Shown: one piece after another, positions 35,641 through 46,026 of the stretch
How the letters are laid out: every line of letters starts with the position of its first letter
Position numbering within the stretch: the stretch's first letter is position 1
From: Ancylobacter novellus
GTDB taxonomy: Bacteria; Pseudomonadota; Alphaproteobacteria; Rhizobiales; Methylopilaceae
NCBI GenBank assembly: GCA_003241695.1
Contig: QFPN01000002.1
Location: 310,001-374,000, forward strand
DNA length: 64,000 nt
Reading direction: 5' to 3'
Position numbers and translations under genes: made by a program
The notes under the pieces: model-generated
Told to the model about the DNA's origin: nothing
The model's input: the letters and a program-made list of their open reading frames with translations, nothing else
The model's database searches: none

Positions 35641-35872
35641 CGTCATCCCGGTCGGCGCGAAGCGGAGAGCCGGGATCGCGTGCAAGATAGAACTCGGAAC
35701 CGCGCCGTCATGCCCCGGCTCGTCCGGGGCATCCATGCTTCCTGCGCGCGGCGTTCTGTGGTCCGGCATGGATCCCCCGGACACGCCGGGGGATGACGGA
35801 GGCGTTTCTGGCGCTTGACCCTGAGAGCGATCCCGGCTCGGCGGCTTGCGCCGCCGTCCGGGATGACGGCCG
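35641..35872. repeat. Composite repeat: outer CGTCATCCCGG element enclosing a 94-bp element
   Basis: The outer arms at 35641-35682 and 35822-35872 are inverted copies (CGTCATCCCGG ... AGCCGGGATCG). Between them, at 35706-35799, sits a second copy of the 94-bp element of 31122-31215. The structure looks like one repeat inserted into another. It occupies the edd-pgi gap. Confidence 0.82.
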
Positions 35873-35875
35873 CCG

Positions 35876-37684
<1,809 letters not shown>

Positions 37685-37727
37685 GATTGGCCTCCTGGTC
37701 TCGCCGCGACGGCCCCTCCGCCGCAGC

Positions 37728-37848
37728 CGTCATGTCCCGGCCTTGAGCCGGGACCCAGAAACACGAACAGATGCAGACTAGGACGCCGCGACCGAGTTTC
37801 GAACTCCTGCCGCGGCGGGTCTGGGTCCTGGCTCAGGGCCGGGACACG
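37728..37848. repeat. Inverted-repeat element (GTCCCGGCC family)
   Basis: Left arm 37728-37763 (CGTCATGTCCCGGCCTTGAG onward) and right arm 37819-37848 (GTCTGGGTCCTGGCTCAGGG onward) are inverted, and each folds on itself. It fills the gap between pgl and edd. Confidence 0.82.
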
Positions 37849-37865
37849 ATCGCAGTACGCTTGAA

Positions 37866-38573
37866 TCAGGGCGCCCAGACGGTCTCCAGCGGCTCCCGCG
37901 CATTCGCGATCACCGCGCGGATCGGCATGGCGCGGTCATCGTCGGACGACAGCGCCTTTTCGAGCACCGCTTTCTTCTCCTCTCCCTCGATATGCAGCAT
38001 CAATTTCTTCGCGGCGAGCAGCACGGGGAGCGTCAACGTGATCCGCGGCTCGATCGCCGCGGTTGCGCGCATCGGCATGACGAGCGCCTTGCCGGTCGGA
38101 TCGATCGCGTCGGCGAGCCGATCGCCGCCTGGGAAGAAGGAGGCGGTGTGGCCATCGTCCCCCATGCCGAGCACCACGACGGAGAGCGGGGCGGGCAGGT
38201 CCGCGATCCTCTGCTGCACGTCGGGAAGCGCGCCTTCGGGCGCCGACGCGCCGTTGAAGAGCGGGACGAAGACGGCCGCAGCGGCGGCGTTCACAAGCAG
38301 ATGCTCCCGCACGAGCCGCGCATTGGACCGATCTTCTGTGTCCGGAACCCAGCGTTCGTCGACCAGCGTGACGGCGACGGACGGCCAGTCGAGCTCTTTC
38401 CTCGACAGCGCATGGAAGAAGCGTTTCGGGGTCGACCCTCCCGAAACCGCGAGCGTGGCCGCGCCGCCTTCCGCGATCGCGCTTCGGAGCGCCTCAGCGA
38501 CGTCCGCCGCAAGCGTTTCGGCCAGCGCCTCACGATCCGGAAATGCCTGCAGATTGACGGAAAGCCGGCTCAC
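37866..38573 (-). CDS. pgl: 6-phosphogluconolactonase
   Basis: The product is 235 residues. It hydrolyses 6-phosphogluconolactone, the product of Zwf. SGGSTPKRFF (phosphate binding) and LGMGDDGHTASFFPGG (family signature) are visible. The start is GTG at 38573, overlapping the zwf stop (GTGA), with GAGGA just upstream inside zwf: a coupled zwf-pgl pair. Confidence 0.95.
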   Translation of the reverse strand: MSRLSVNLQAFPDREALAETLAADVAEALRSAIAEGGAATLAVSGGSTPKRFFHALSRKELDWPSVAVTLVDERWVPDTEDRSNARLVREHLLVNAAAAAVFVPLFNGASAPEGALPDVQQRIADLPAPLSVVVLGMGDDGHTASFFPGGDRLADAIDPTGKALVMPMRATAAIEPRITLTLPVLLAAKKLMLHIEGEEKKAVLEKALSSDDDRAMPIRAVIANAREPLETVWAP

Positions 38574-40048
38574 GCGGCGTCCTCGTGCCAGGTCCGGCCA
38601 TCGCGTTCGATCAGCGCGACCGCCGTTGAGGGTCCCCATGTGCCGGCCGTGTAGGGATCGGGCACGCGCCCGAGCCGCGACCATGCCTCAAGGATCGGGT
38701 CGGCCCACATCCAGGCCGCCTCCACCTCGTCGCGGCGCATGAACAGCGCCTGGTTTCCGCGGATCACATCCATCAGAAGCCGTTCGTAGGCGTCCGGGTT
38801 CGGACCCTTGAAGGTTTCGGCGAACGAGAGGTTGAGCGGCACCTCTCGGAAGCGCAGGCCGCCGGGGCCGGGATCCTTGATCATCAGATAGAGCTTCACG
38901 CCCTCGTCAGGCTGCAGCCGAATGACGAGACGGTTCGGTGCGAGAAAGCCGCCGGCCGCGCCGAAGATCGACAGCGGCACGTCACGGAACTGGATGACGA
39001 TCTCGGAGACGCGCGACGGAAGGCGCTTGCCGGTGCGCAGATAGAACGGCACGCCCGCCCAGCGCCATGTCGCGACCTCGGCCTTGAGCGCCACGAAGGT
39101 CTCGGTCGAGCTTTCCGCGCCGTCCAGTTCCTCTCGGTAGCCGGGCGCCGACTTTCCGTCGATCGCGCCCGCCCGGTACTGGCCCCGAACGGTGAGCGCC
39201 CGCACGTTGCCGTCGTCGATCGGCTTCAGCGCGCGCAGGACCTTGAGCTTCTCGTCCCGCAACGCATCGGCCTTCATCGTCGAGGGCGGCTCCATCGCGA
39301 CGAGGCAGAGAAGCTGCAGGATGTGGTTCTGGATCATGTCCCGGAGCGCGCCGGACTTGTCGTAGTAGCCGGCGCGGCCTTCGACCCCGACCTTTTCGGC
39401 CACCGTGATCTGCACGTGGTCGACATGGGCGGAGTTCCAGACCGGTTCGAAGAACACGTTGGCGAATCGCAGCGCCATCAGGTTCTGGACCGTCTCCTTC
39501 CCGAGATAATGGTCGATTCGGTAGATCTGGCTTTCGGGCAGCGCCTCGGCGACGGCGGCGTTGATCTCTCGAGCGGAGGCGAGGTCGCGGCCGAGAGGCT
39601 TTTCGAGCACCACCCGCGTCTTGGGCGTCAGCAGATGATGTCGGGCGAGCCCGTGCGTGATCGCGTCGAACAGGTCCGGCGAGGTCGCGAGATAGAACGC
39701 GCGCACCCGGTCGAGGCCGTCGGCGATCAACGCCTGGAGGTCGTCCCAACCGGCGTCGCCTTTCGCGTCGACCATCACGAAATCGATGCGGTCGAGGAAG
39801 CGTGAGAGCGTTTTTTCGTCGAGTTGCTCCTTCGGCACGAAGGTTTCGAGCGCCGTCTTCACCTCCGCGCGAAAGGCGTCGCGGTCGATGTCGGAGCGGG
39901 ACACGCCGATGATCCGGCTCGGTTCGGTGATCTGGCCGTCGTGATCGCGCAGATAGAGCGACGGGAAGAGCTTCCGGTGCGCGAGATCGCCCGTTCCTCC
40001 GAACACCACCAGATCGAACGGTTCGACGGCGACGATGCGGCTCGTCAT
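38570..40048 (-). CDS. zwf: Glucose-6-phosphate 1-dehydrogenase
   Basis: The product is 492 residues. It oxidises glucose-6-phosphate to 6-phosphogluconolactone with NAD(P)+. FGGTGDLAHRKLFPSLY is the nucleotide-binding start and YRIDHYLGKETVQN the substrate-binding signature with its catalytic His region. The ATG at 40048 has CAGGAG 10 nt upstream; an ATG at 40105 would add a non-conserved leader. It is the first gene of the zwf-pgl-edd-pgi run on this strand. Confidence 0.98.
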   Translation of the reverse strand: MTSRIVAVEPFDLVVFGGTGDLAHRKLFPSLYLRDHDGQITEPSRIIGVSRSDIDRDAFRAEVKTALETFVPKEQLDEKTLSRFLDRIDFVMVDAKGDAGWDDLQALIADGLDRVRAFYLATSPDLFDAITHGLARHHLLTPKTRVVLEKPLGRDLASAREINAAVAEALPESQIYRIDHYLGKETVQNLMALRFANVFFEPVWNSAHVDHVQITVAEKVGVEGRAGYYDKSGALRDMIQNHILQLLCLVAMEPPSTMKADALRDEKLKVLRALKPIDDGNVRALTVRGQYRAGAIDGKSAPGYREELDGAESSTETFVALKAEVATWRWAGVPFYLRTGKRLPSRVSEIVIQFRDVPLSIFGAAGGFLAPNRLVIRLQPDEGVKLYLMIKDPGPGGLRFREVPLNLSFAETFKGPNPDAYERLLMDVIRGNQALFMRRDEVEAAWMWADPILEAWSRLGRVPDPYTAGTWGPSTAVALIERDGRTWHEDAA

Positions 40049-40180
40049 CGGCGGTGGCTCCTGCAGATCGTTGGGACGAACATTTTTGTGCGGATGCGAA
40101 ATCATGGCGCGCGCGGCGCGGCTGTCAAACTTCGCTTGCCGATAAAACGAAGCAGCGCTGCGACGAAGCTTCCCGCGGGT

Positions 40181-40978
40181 TCAGCCCCGCCAGCCAAAGG
40201 CCGGCTTGCGCTTCTCAAGGAAGGCGCGGGCGCCTTCCTTGAGGTCCTCGCCGGAAAATCCGCCGCGCCACAATATCTCGAGCGTTTCGAGATCGGCAGT
40301 CGGGTCGGACAGGGCGTTCACCGTCTTTTTGGCCGCCATGAGCGAATAGCGCGAGTTGGCCTCGATCTGGGCGGCGACCGTTTCGATCGCGGCTTCGAGA
40401 GCCTCGGCCGCGACCACGCGGTCGACAAGGCCGATGGCGAGCGCTTCCTGAGCGTCGATCAGGCGGCCGGTGAACAGCAGATCCTTTGCCGCGGATTTCC
40501 CGACCGTCTCCACCAGCCGGCGGGTGCTCGTCACCGGGTAGACGATGCCGAGCTTCGCCGGCGTGACGCCGAAACGCGTCCCTTCTGCGGCGATGCGGAT
40601 GTCGCAGGCGAGCGCGATCTGGCATCCGCCCCCGACGCAGACGCCCTCGATCGCCGCGATCGTCGGCCGGGCAATCCCGGCGACCGCTTCCTCTCCGTCG
40701 CGCACTGCGTCGGCGAAGGCGTCGCGCCGCTCGTCCGTCGCGCCGGATAAGGCGATGAACTCGGCGATGTCCGCGCCCGCGCTGAAGACGCCGCCCGCGC
40801 CGCGCACGGTCACCACCGTGATCTCGGCTGACGTATCGATCTCTTGGGCGACGTCACGGAAGGCGCGCCACGTCGCTTCGTCTATCGCATTCTTCTTGGC
40901 CGGCCGATCGATGAGCAGCGTCGCGCGCTTTCCATCGCGGACGAGCCGCACGGAGGGCGCAGGGAGGGCGTCGGTCAT
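40181..40978 (-). CDS. Crotonase-family protein lacking both hydratase glutamates
   Basis: The product is 265 residues with the enoyl-CoA hydratase/isomerase fold. The oxyanion-hole segments are clear (FSAGADIAEF and VCVGGGCQIALACD), as is the C-terminal FLEKRKPAFGW. In rat enoyl-CoA hydratase the two catalytic glutamates lie in GGGCEL and FGQPEI. The matching segments here are GGGCQI and FGVTPA, so both are missing. It is therefore probably not a water-adding hydratase; another CoA-thioester activity of the superfamily (isomerase, hydrolase or decarboxylase) is possible. It lies 132 bp upstream of zwf on the same strand, with no clear link. Confidence 0.88.
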   Translation of the reverse strand: MTDALPAPSVRLVRDGKRATLLIDRPAKKNAIDEATWRAFRDVAQEIDTSAEITVVTVRGAGGVFSAGADIAEFIALSGATDERRDAFADAVRDGEEAVAGIARPTIAAIEGVCVGGGCQIALACDIRIAAEGTRFGVTPAKLGIVYPVTSTRRLVETVGKSAAKDLLFTGRLIDAQEALAIGLVDRVVAAEALEAAIETVAAQIEANSRYSLMAAKKTVNALSDPTADLETLEILWRGGFSGEDLKEGARAFLEKRKPAFGWRG

Positions 40979-41191
40979 GGCGGGCTCGCAGTCGACGGGA
41001 GAGTTGAAGCCTTTAGCGCAGATCGCCGTCGCGCGATCAATGGCATGCGATGGCGCACTGAATGGCCATCACGTCGTTGCGTACGCGCAATTTACCCCTC
41101 GCATCGCGCCTCTTGCGAGGCGACGCCCCCGACGACAGTTTCGCGGCGATCAACTGGCCGCCATTCGCGGCCGCGGAAACAGGAGGCCGCG

Positions 41192-41791
41192 ATGGCCAAG
41201 GTGCTGGTGCTCTACTACTCGACCTACGGGCATATCGAGACGATGGCGAACGCTGTCGCCGAGGGCGCACAGGAGACCGGAGCCGAGGTCGTGGTGAAGC
41301 GCGTGCCGGAAACCGTTCCCGAGGAGATCGCGCGCCAGAACCACTTCAAGCTCGATCAGGCGGCCCCCGTCGCGACCGTGGACGAACTGCCGGACTACGA
41401 CGCGATCGTCTTCGGCGCTCCGACCCGCTTCGGCGTATTCGCCTCGCAGATGCGGGCCTTCCTCGACCAGACCGGCGGCCTCTGGGCCAAGGGCGCGCTG
41501 ATCGGGAAGGTCGGCGCTGCCTTCACCTCCTCGGCGACGCAGCACGGCGGCCAGGAGTCGACGATCCTCACGTTTCTGCCGACCATGATGCATCACGGTC
41601 TGACGATCGTGGGTCTGCCCTATTCCTTCGCCGGACAGATGAACATGGACGAGATCACCGGCGGATCGCCCTACGGCGCGAGCACGATGGCCAAGGGCGA
41701 CGGTTCCCGAAAGCCGAGCGAGAACGAACTCGCCGGCGCGCGTTTCCAGGGCCGTCACGTCGCCGAGATCGCGAAGAAACTCCACGGCTGA
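41192..41791 (+). CDS. wrbA: NAD(P)H:quinone oxidoreductase, WrbA type
   Basis: The product is 199 residues, the usual WrbA length. VLYYSTYGHIETMA is the FMN-binding flavodoxin-like loop, and FGAPTRFG, SATQHGGQE and SPYGASTMA are family blocks. It reduces quinones by two electrons with NAD(P)H, protecting against redox cycling. AGGAGG lies 5 nt before the ATG. A strong hairpin follows the stop. Confidence 0.96.
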   Translation: MAKVLVLYYSTYGHIETMANAVAEGAQETGAEVVVKRVPETVPEEIARQNHFKLDQAAPVATVDELPDYDAIVFGAPTRFGVFASQMRAFLDQTGGLWAKGALIGKVGAAFTSSATQHGGQESTILTFLPTMMHHGLTIVGLPYSFAGQMNMDEITGGSPYGASTMAKGDGSRKPSENELAGARFQGRHVAEIAKKLHG

Positions 41792-41805
41792 CCGCAGCTC
41801 TCTGA

Positions 41806-41843
41806 AGCTTTGCGGCGGCCCAGGACCCTGCCGCCGCAAAGCT
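41806..41843. terminator. Strong hairpin after wrbA
   Basis: A 14-bp perfect stem (AGCTTTGCGGCGGC, 41806-41819, with 41830-41843) around a 10-nt loop. There is no T-run, so it may act as an mRNA 3' end or Rho-assisted terminator rather than a classical one. Confidence 0.6.
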
Positions 41844-41973
41844 GTCGCATTTCGACAACAGTGTGGTACTGCTGCATCATCAGCAGGCCGCGACTCGAAT
41901 GGTGGGGGACCGTCGCGCGCCATTGGGTCTCGCGACCCTTGCAGGCTCCCAGCGCGACCCGAGTCGAAGTCAA

Positions 41974-44220
41974 GTGTCAGTCGAAAGTTCTCAGCACACG
42001 ACTGAAGCGCCGACCGCGCGCGAACGGCGCGGTCCCGGCGTCGTCGGCCCGCTGGCTGTCCTCGCTGCGCTGATCTCGGCGCTGGTCACTTTTATGGTGC
42101 TGACCGGCCGCGCCGACATAGAGCCGACGGAGGAGGCGAGCCGACTCGCGATCATCGTCAACGCCGGCTTCGTGGCGCTGCTGGTTCTCATCATCGTCTG
42201 GGAAATCCGCGGCTTCGTGATGGCGCGCTGGCGCGCGCAGGCAGGCTCCCAGCTCCACGGCCGGCTCGTCGCCATGTTCTCGGTGGTCGCGGTCGCCCCC
42301 GCCGCGCTGCTGGCGGTGTTCTCGCTCGTCACGCTCGACAAGGGATTCGACAGCTTCTTCTCGACGCGCGTGCGCGAGATCGTCGACAACTCGCTGGTCG
42401 TCGCCCGGGCCTATCTGAACGAGCACGCGCGTTCGATCCGCGGCGAGATTCTCGCCATGGCGAACGACGTCAACCGCGCGCGGCCGCTGTTCGACCGGGA
42501 CCGCACGCGGTTCAACGAGTTCTTCACCGCGCAGGCGACGATTCGCGGCCTGCCCGAAGCGCAGCTCATCAACCCGACCGACCTGTCCGTCGTCGAGCGC
42601 GCCAAGATTCAGATCGGACGTGATTTTCCGAAGCCTCCGGCGCCGGACGTCGAGGCGGCCGGGACGGAGGAGCCGGTTCTGCTTGCGCCGGGCAAGCAGA
42701 ACGCCATCGGCGCGATCCTCAAGCTTTCGGCCTATGACAATCTGGTCTTGTTCGTCGCCCGTCCGGTCGATCCCAAGGCCAACAGCTACATGCGCCTCGT
42801 CGAGCAGGGCTCGGAGGAATACGACGCGCTCACGCTGCGACGCCCACGCATCCAGGCCACCTTCGCGCTGCTCTACGTGCTGCTCGCGCTGTCGCTGCTG
42901 CTCGCCGCCATCTGGCTCGGCATCGCCTTCGCAAACCGCCTCGTCTCGCCGATCCGCCGGCTCATCACGGCGGCGGACCAGGTCGGTCTCGGCGATCTCT
43001 ATGTGCAGGTTCCGATCGGGCGGAAGGAAGGCGATATCGGCGCGCTCGCTGAGACCTTCAACAAGATGACGTCGGAACTGCGCACGCAGCGAAACAAGCT
43101 GGTCGAAGCCGCCGAGCAAATGGACGCGCGCCGGCGCTTCACCGAAGCGATGCTCGCGGGCGTGTCGGCCGGCGTCATCGGTATCGACTTCTCGGGCTGC
43201 GTCACGCTGATGAACCGCTCGGCCGAGCGTCTGATCGGAGAGCCGGAAGAGACGCTGCTCGGCCGCCCGCTGCGCGAGGCCGCCCCGGAATTCGCGCCGC
43301 TGATCGACGCCGCGCTCGGCCGGTCGCAACGCCTCGTGCAGGGCCAGATCACCATTCTGAGGGGCGGGCGCGAGCGTAACCTCAACGTGCGCTTCACGAC
43401 CGAAACCTCATCCGCCGACGAACACGGCTACGTGGTGACGCTCGACGACATCACGGAACTGGTCTCGGCCCAGCGCACCTCCGCCTGGGCTGACGTCGCG
43501 CGCCGGATCGCCCACGAGATCAAGAACCCGCTCACGCCGATCCAGCTCTCTGCGGAGCGTATCCGGCGCAAATACGGGAAGGTGATCGTCGACGAGCGCG
43601 AGATCTTCGACCAGTGCACCGACACGATCATCCGTCAGGTGGACGACATCAAGCGCATGGTCGACGAGTTTTCGTCCTTCGCCCGCATGCCAAAGCCAAC
43701 GATCGAGGAGGAGAACCTCGCCGAGATCGTTAAGCAGGGCGTGTTCCTGATGCGCGTCGGCTATCCGGACATCCGTATCGAGGCGCACGGCGTCGACCAG
43801 CCGATCCTCGCACGGTTTGATCGGCGCCTCATCAGCCAGGCGGTGACCAACATCGTGAAGAACGCGACGGAATCGGTCGCCGCCGTTCCGGAAAACACGC
43901 CGGGCGTCGGACGAATCGACGTCAGCGTGAGGCAGGACGGCGAGATCGCAGTGATCGACGTCGTCGATAACGGCGCCGGATTGCCGACGGAGAACCGACA
44001 ACGGCTTCTGGAGCCCTATATGACCACCCGCGAGAAGGGCACCGGGCTCGGACTCGCGATCGTGGGGAAGATCATGGAGGAGCACGGCGGCGGCGTGGAA
44101 CTGCTGGACGCTCCTGCCGTCGCCGAGGGCGGTCGTGGCGCGCTCGTGCGGCTGTGGTTCAAGACCCGCAATCCGGCGGCAGAAACCACCGTTCCCGCCA
44201 ACGCCGCCCCCGCGGCCTGA
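41974..44220 (+). CDS. ntrY: Nitrogen-regulation sensor histidine kinase NtrY
   Basis: The product is about 748 residues, an inner membrane sensor. Membrane helices near the N-terminus (PLAVLAALISALVTFMVL, then VNAGFVALLVLIIVW and VAVAPAALLAVFSLV) and a helix before the HAMP domain (LLYVLLALSLLLAAIW) enclose a periplasmic region. A PAS domain, the H-box (RRIAHEIKNPLTPIQLSAER) and the ATPase region (NIVKNATESV, GTGLGLAIVGKIMEEHGG) follow. It phosphorylates NtrX, encoded 34 bp downstream. The start is uncertain: codon use upstream of about 41990 looks non-coding, so GTG 41974 is preferred over ATG 41899 or GTG 41863. Confidence 0.93.
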   Translation: MSVESSQHTTEAPTARERRGPGVVGPLAVLAALISALVTFMVLTGRADIEPTEEASRLAIIVNAGFVALLVLIIVWEIRGFVMARWRAQAGSQLHGRLVAMFSVVAVAPAALLAVFSLVTLDKGFDSFFSTRVREIVDNSLVVARAYLNEHARSIRGEILAMANDVNRARPLFDRDRTRFNEFFTAQATIRGLPEAQLINPTDLSVVERAKIQIGRDFPKPPAPDVEAAGTEEPVLLAPGKQNAIGAILKLSAYDNLVLFVARPVDPKANSYMRLVEQGSEEYDALTLRRPRIQATFALLYVLLALSLLLAAIWLGIAFANRLVSPIRRLITAADQVGLGDLYVQVPIGRKEGDIGALAETFNKMTSELRTQRNKLVEAAEQMDARRRFTEAMLAGVSAGVIGIDFSGCVTLMNRSAERLIGEPEETLLGRPLREAAPEFAPLIDAALGRSQRLVQGQITILRGGRERNLNVRFTTETSSADEHGYVVTLDDITELVSAQRTSAWADVARRIAHEIKNPLTPIQLSAERIRRKYGKVIVDEREIFDQCTDTIIRQVDDIKRMVDEFSSFARMPKPTIEEENLAEIVKQGVFLMRVGYPDIRIEAHGVDQPILARFDRRLISQAVTNIVKNATESVAAVPENTPGVGRIDVSVRQDGEIAVIDVVDNGAGLPTENRQRLLEPYMTTREKGTGLGLAIVGKIMEEHGGGVELLDAPAVAEGGRGALVRLWFKTRNPAAETTVPANAAPAA

Positions 44221-44254
44221 CGACACGTATTTCATCGGAGCTATTCGACACCTC

Positions 44255-45622
44255 ATGGCCACCGACATTCTCATCGTCGACGACGAAGCCGACATCCGGG
44301 AGCTGGTCGCCGGCATTCTGCAGGACGAAGGCCACGGCGCGCGCACGGCCCGGAACTCGGACGACGCGCTTGCCGAGATCGCCAAACGCAGGCCGCACCT
44401 CGTCTTTCTGGATATTTGGCTTCAGGGCTCGAAGCTCGACGGGCTCGAGCTGCTCGACATCATCCATCGCGACCATCCCGAGATTCCGATCGTGATGATC
44501 TCGGGCCACGGCAACATCGAGACCGCGGTCGCGGCCATCAAGAACGGCGCCTACGACTTCATCGAGAAGCCGTTCAAGGCCGATCGCCTCGTGCTGATTG
44601 CGCAGCGCGCGTTGGAGAGCTTCCAGCTCAAGCGCGAGATCAAGGATCTGAAGCGCGGCTCGGCGGTGGCGACCGCCTTCATCGGCAAGTCGACGGTGAT
44701 GAACCAGCTACGCGGCGCGCTGGACCGCGTCGCGCCCACCAACAGCCGCATCCTCATCGCCGGGCCCTCCGGATCCGGCAAGGAGCTGGCGGCGCGCGTC
44801 ATCCACGCCAAGTCGTCGCGGGCCAAGGGGCCGTTCGTGCTCATCAACGCCGCCGCCATCACGCCCGAGCGGATGGAGGAAGAGCTCTTCGGCGTCGAAG
44901 GCGTGGAGAACGGTTCGCGCAAGATCGGCGCGCTCGAAGAGGCGCATGGCGGCACGCTGTTCATCGACGAGATCGCCGACATGCCGCGCGAGACGCAGAA
45001 CCGCATCCTGCGGGTGCTGGTCGAGCAGACGTTTACGCGCGTCGGCGGAACCACGAGGGTCCAGGTCGACGTGCGCATCATTTCGTCCTCGGCGCGCAAT
45101 CTCGAAGACGAGATCGCCGAAGGCCGGCTGCGGGAGGATCTGTTCCACCGCCTCGCCGTGGTGCCGGTGCGCGTGCCGGCCCTCTCGGAGCGGCGCGAGG
45201 ACATTCCGGAGCTGATCGACTATTTCCTCGACCAGATCTCTTCGGCGACGGGCCTCGCCAAGCGCCAGATCGGCGAGGACGCGATGGCTGTGCTCCAGAG
45301 CCATGACTGGCCCGGCAATGTCCGGCAGCTCCGCAACAATGTCGAGCGGCTGATGATTCTCGCCGGCGGCGATCCCGACGCTGTGGTGACGGCCAGCATG
45401 CTGCCTTCCGAGATCGGCACGATGGTGCCGCCGACCCCGACGGGGGCGGGCGGTGAGCAATTGATGGGGTTGGCGCTACGAGAGGCCCGCGAGATCTTCG
45501 AGCGGCAATATCTGCTCGCCCAGATCAGTCGCTTCGGCGGCAACATCTCTCGCACCGCCGAGTTCATCGGCATGGAGCGCTCGGCGCTTCACCGCAAGCT
45601 GAAGGCGCTTGGGATCGGGTAA
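44255..45622 (+). CDS. ntrX: Response regulator NtrX
   Basis: The product is 455 residues. The receiver domain (about 1-120) has the acidic pair in IVDDEAD, the phospho-acceptor in LVFLDIWL and the Lys in EKPF. An AAA+ domain follows with Walker A GPSGSGKE and Walker B TLFIDEIAD, then a Fis-type HTH at the end (NISRTAEFIGMERSALHRKL). The GAFTGA loop that contacts sigma-54 is absent: the region reads ELFGVEGVENGSRKIG. This fits alphaproteobacterial NtrX, which generally does not act through sigma-54. It is coupled to ntrY. Confidence 0.95.
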   Translation: MATDILIVDDEADIRELVAGILQDEGHGARTARNSDDALAEIAKRRPHLVFLDIWLQGSKLDGLELLDIIHRDHPEIPIVMISGHGNIETAVAAIKNGAYDFIEKPFKADRLVLIAQRALESFQLKREIKDLKRGSAVATAFIGKSTVMNQLRGALDRVAPTNSRILIAGPSGSGKELAARVIHAKSSRAKGPFVLINAAAITPERMEEELFGVEGVENGSRKIGALEEAHGGTLFIDEIADMPRETQNRILRVLVEQTFTRVGGTTRVQVDVRIISSSARNLEDEIAEGRLREDLFHRLAVVPVRVPALSERREDIPELIDYFLDQISSATGLAKRQIGEDAMAVLQSHDWPGNVRQLRNNVERLMILAGGDPDAVVTASMLPSEIGTMVPPTPTGAGGEQLMGLALREAREIFERQYLLAQISRFGGNISRTAEFIGMERSALHRKLKALGIG

Positions 45623-45639
45623 GCGGGTCGGTGCCTATG

Positions 45640-45984
45640 CTAATCGGACCATGAGTAAGGTCCTTCAAGATACGGAACGCCTGGCGCAATTTCCGATCGC
45701 GCGAAAACGAACCCGTCCAATGGGTCCAGTCGTCCATGAGGCGCATTCGTATGCACGCACTCCGCCTGCGATGAAGCGATCTCCGCGCGTGTCGTCATTG
45801 CGAAAATGTTGGTTTCGATGATGGCGATGTTTTCATTGTCGTCCTCGGTCGGCTCACGATCGAGATACGCCCTCAAGAGTAGGGTGTTCTCCTCAGGGGA
45901 GTATCTGACTGCAATCGCCCGGATCGCAGGGTAAACCTCGCCGAGAAGAGCCTTCGTGATCACGACGAACAGCCAGTCGGGCAA
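45640..45984 (-). CDS. Small unknown protein inserted between ntrX and dat (possible immunity-type protein)
   Basis: The product is about 114 residues. The sequence has the look of a real small protein: WLFVVITKALLGEVYPAIRA, then a beta-rich stretch (LLLRAYLDREPTEDDNENIA), an IIETNIFAM helix and GFVFARSE near the end. I recall a widespread family of small proteins of this form (KALLGxVxPxIRAI ... YxDxxPTEDDxE) with no assigned function; an immunity-like role is conceivable but unproven. The start is probably TTG at 45984 (GGAAAG close upstream); GTG 45966 is an alternative. It lies on the opposite strand, with lower GC than its neighbours, 17 bp from the ntrX stop. Confidence 0.6.
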   Translation of the reverse strand: MPDWLFVVITKALLGEVYPAIRAIAVRYSPEENTLLLRAYLDREPTEDDNENIAIIETNIFAMTTRAEIASSQAECVHTNAPHGRLDPLDGFVFARSEIAPGVPYLEGPYSWSD

Positions 45985-46026
45985 TCTTTCCGCTGAATTT
46001 TTCTGTCCCCGCAATCTGGACCTCCC

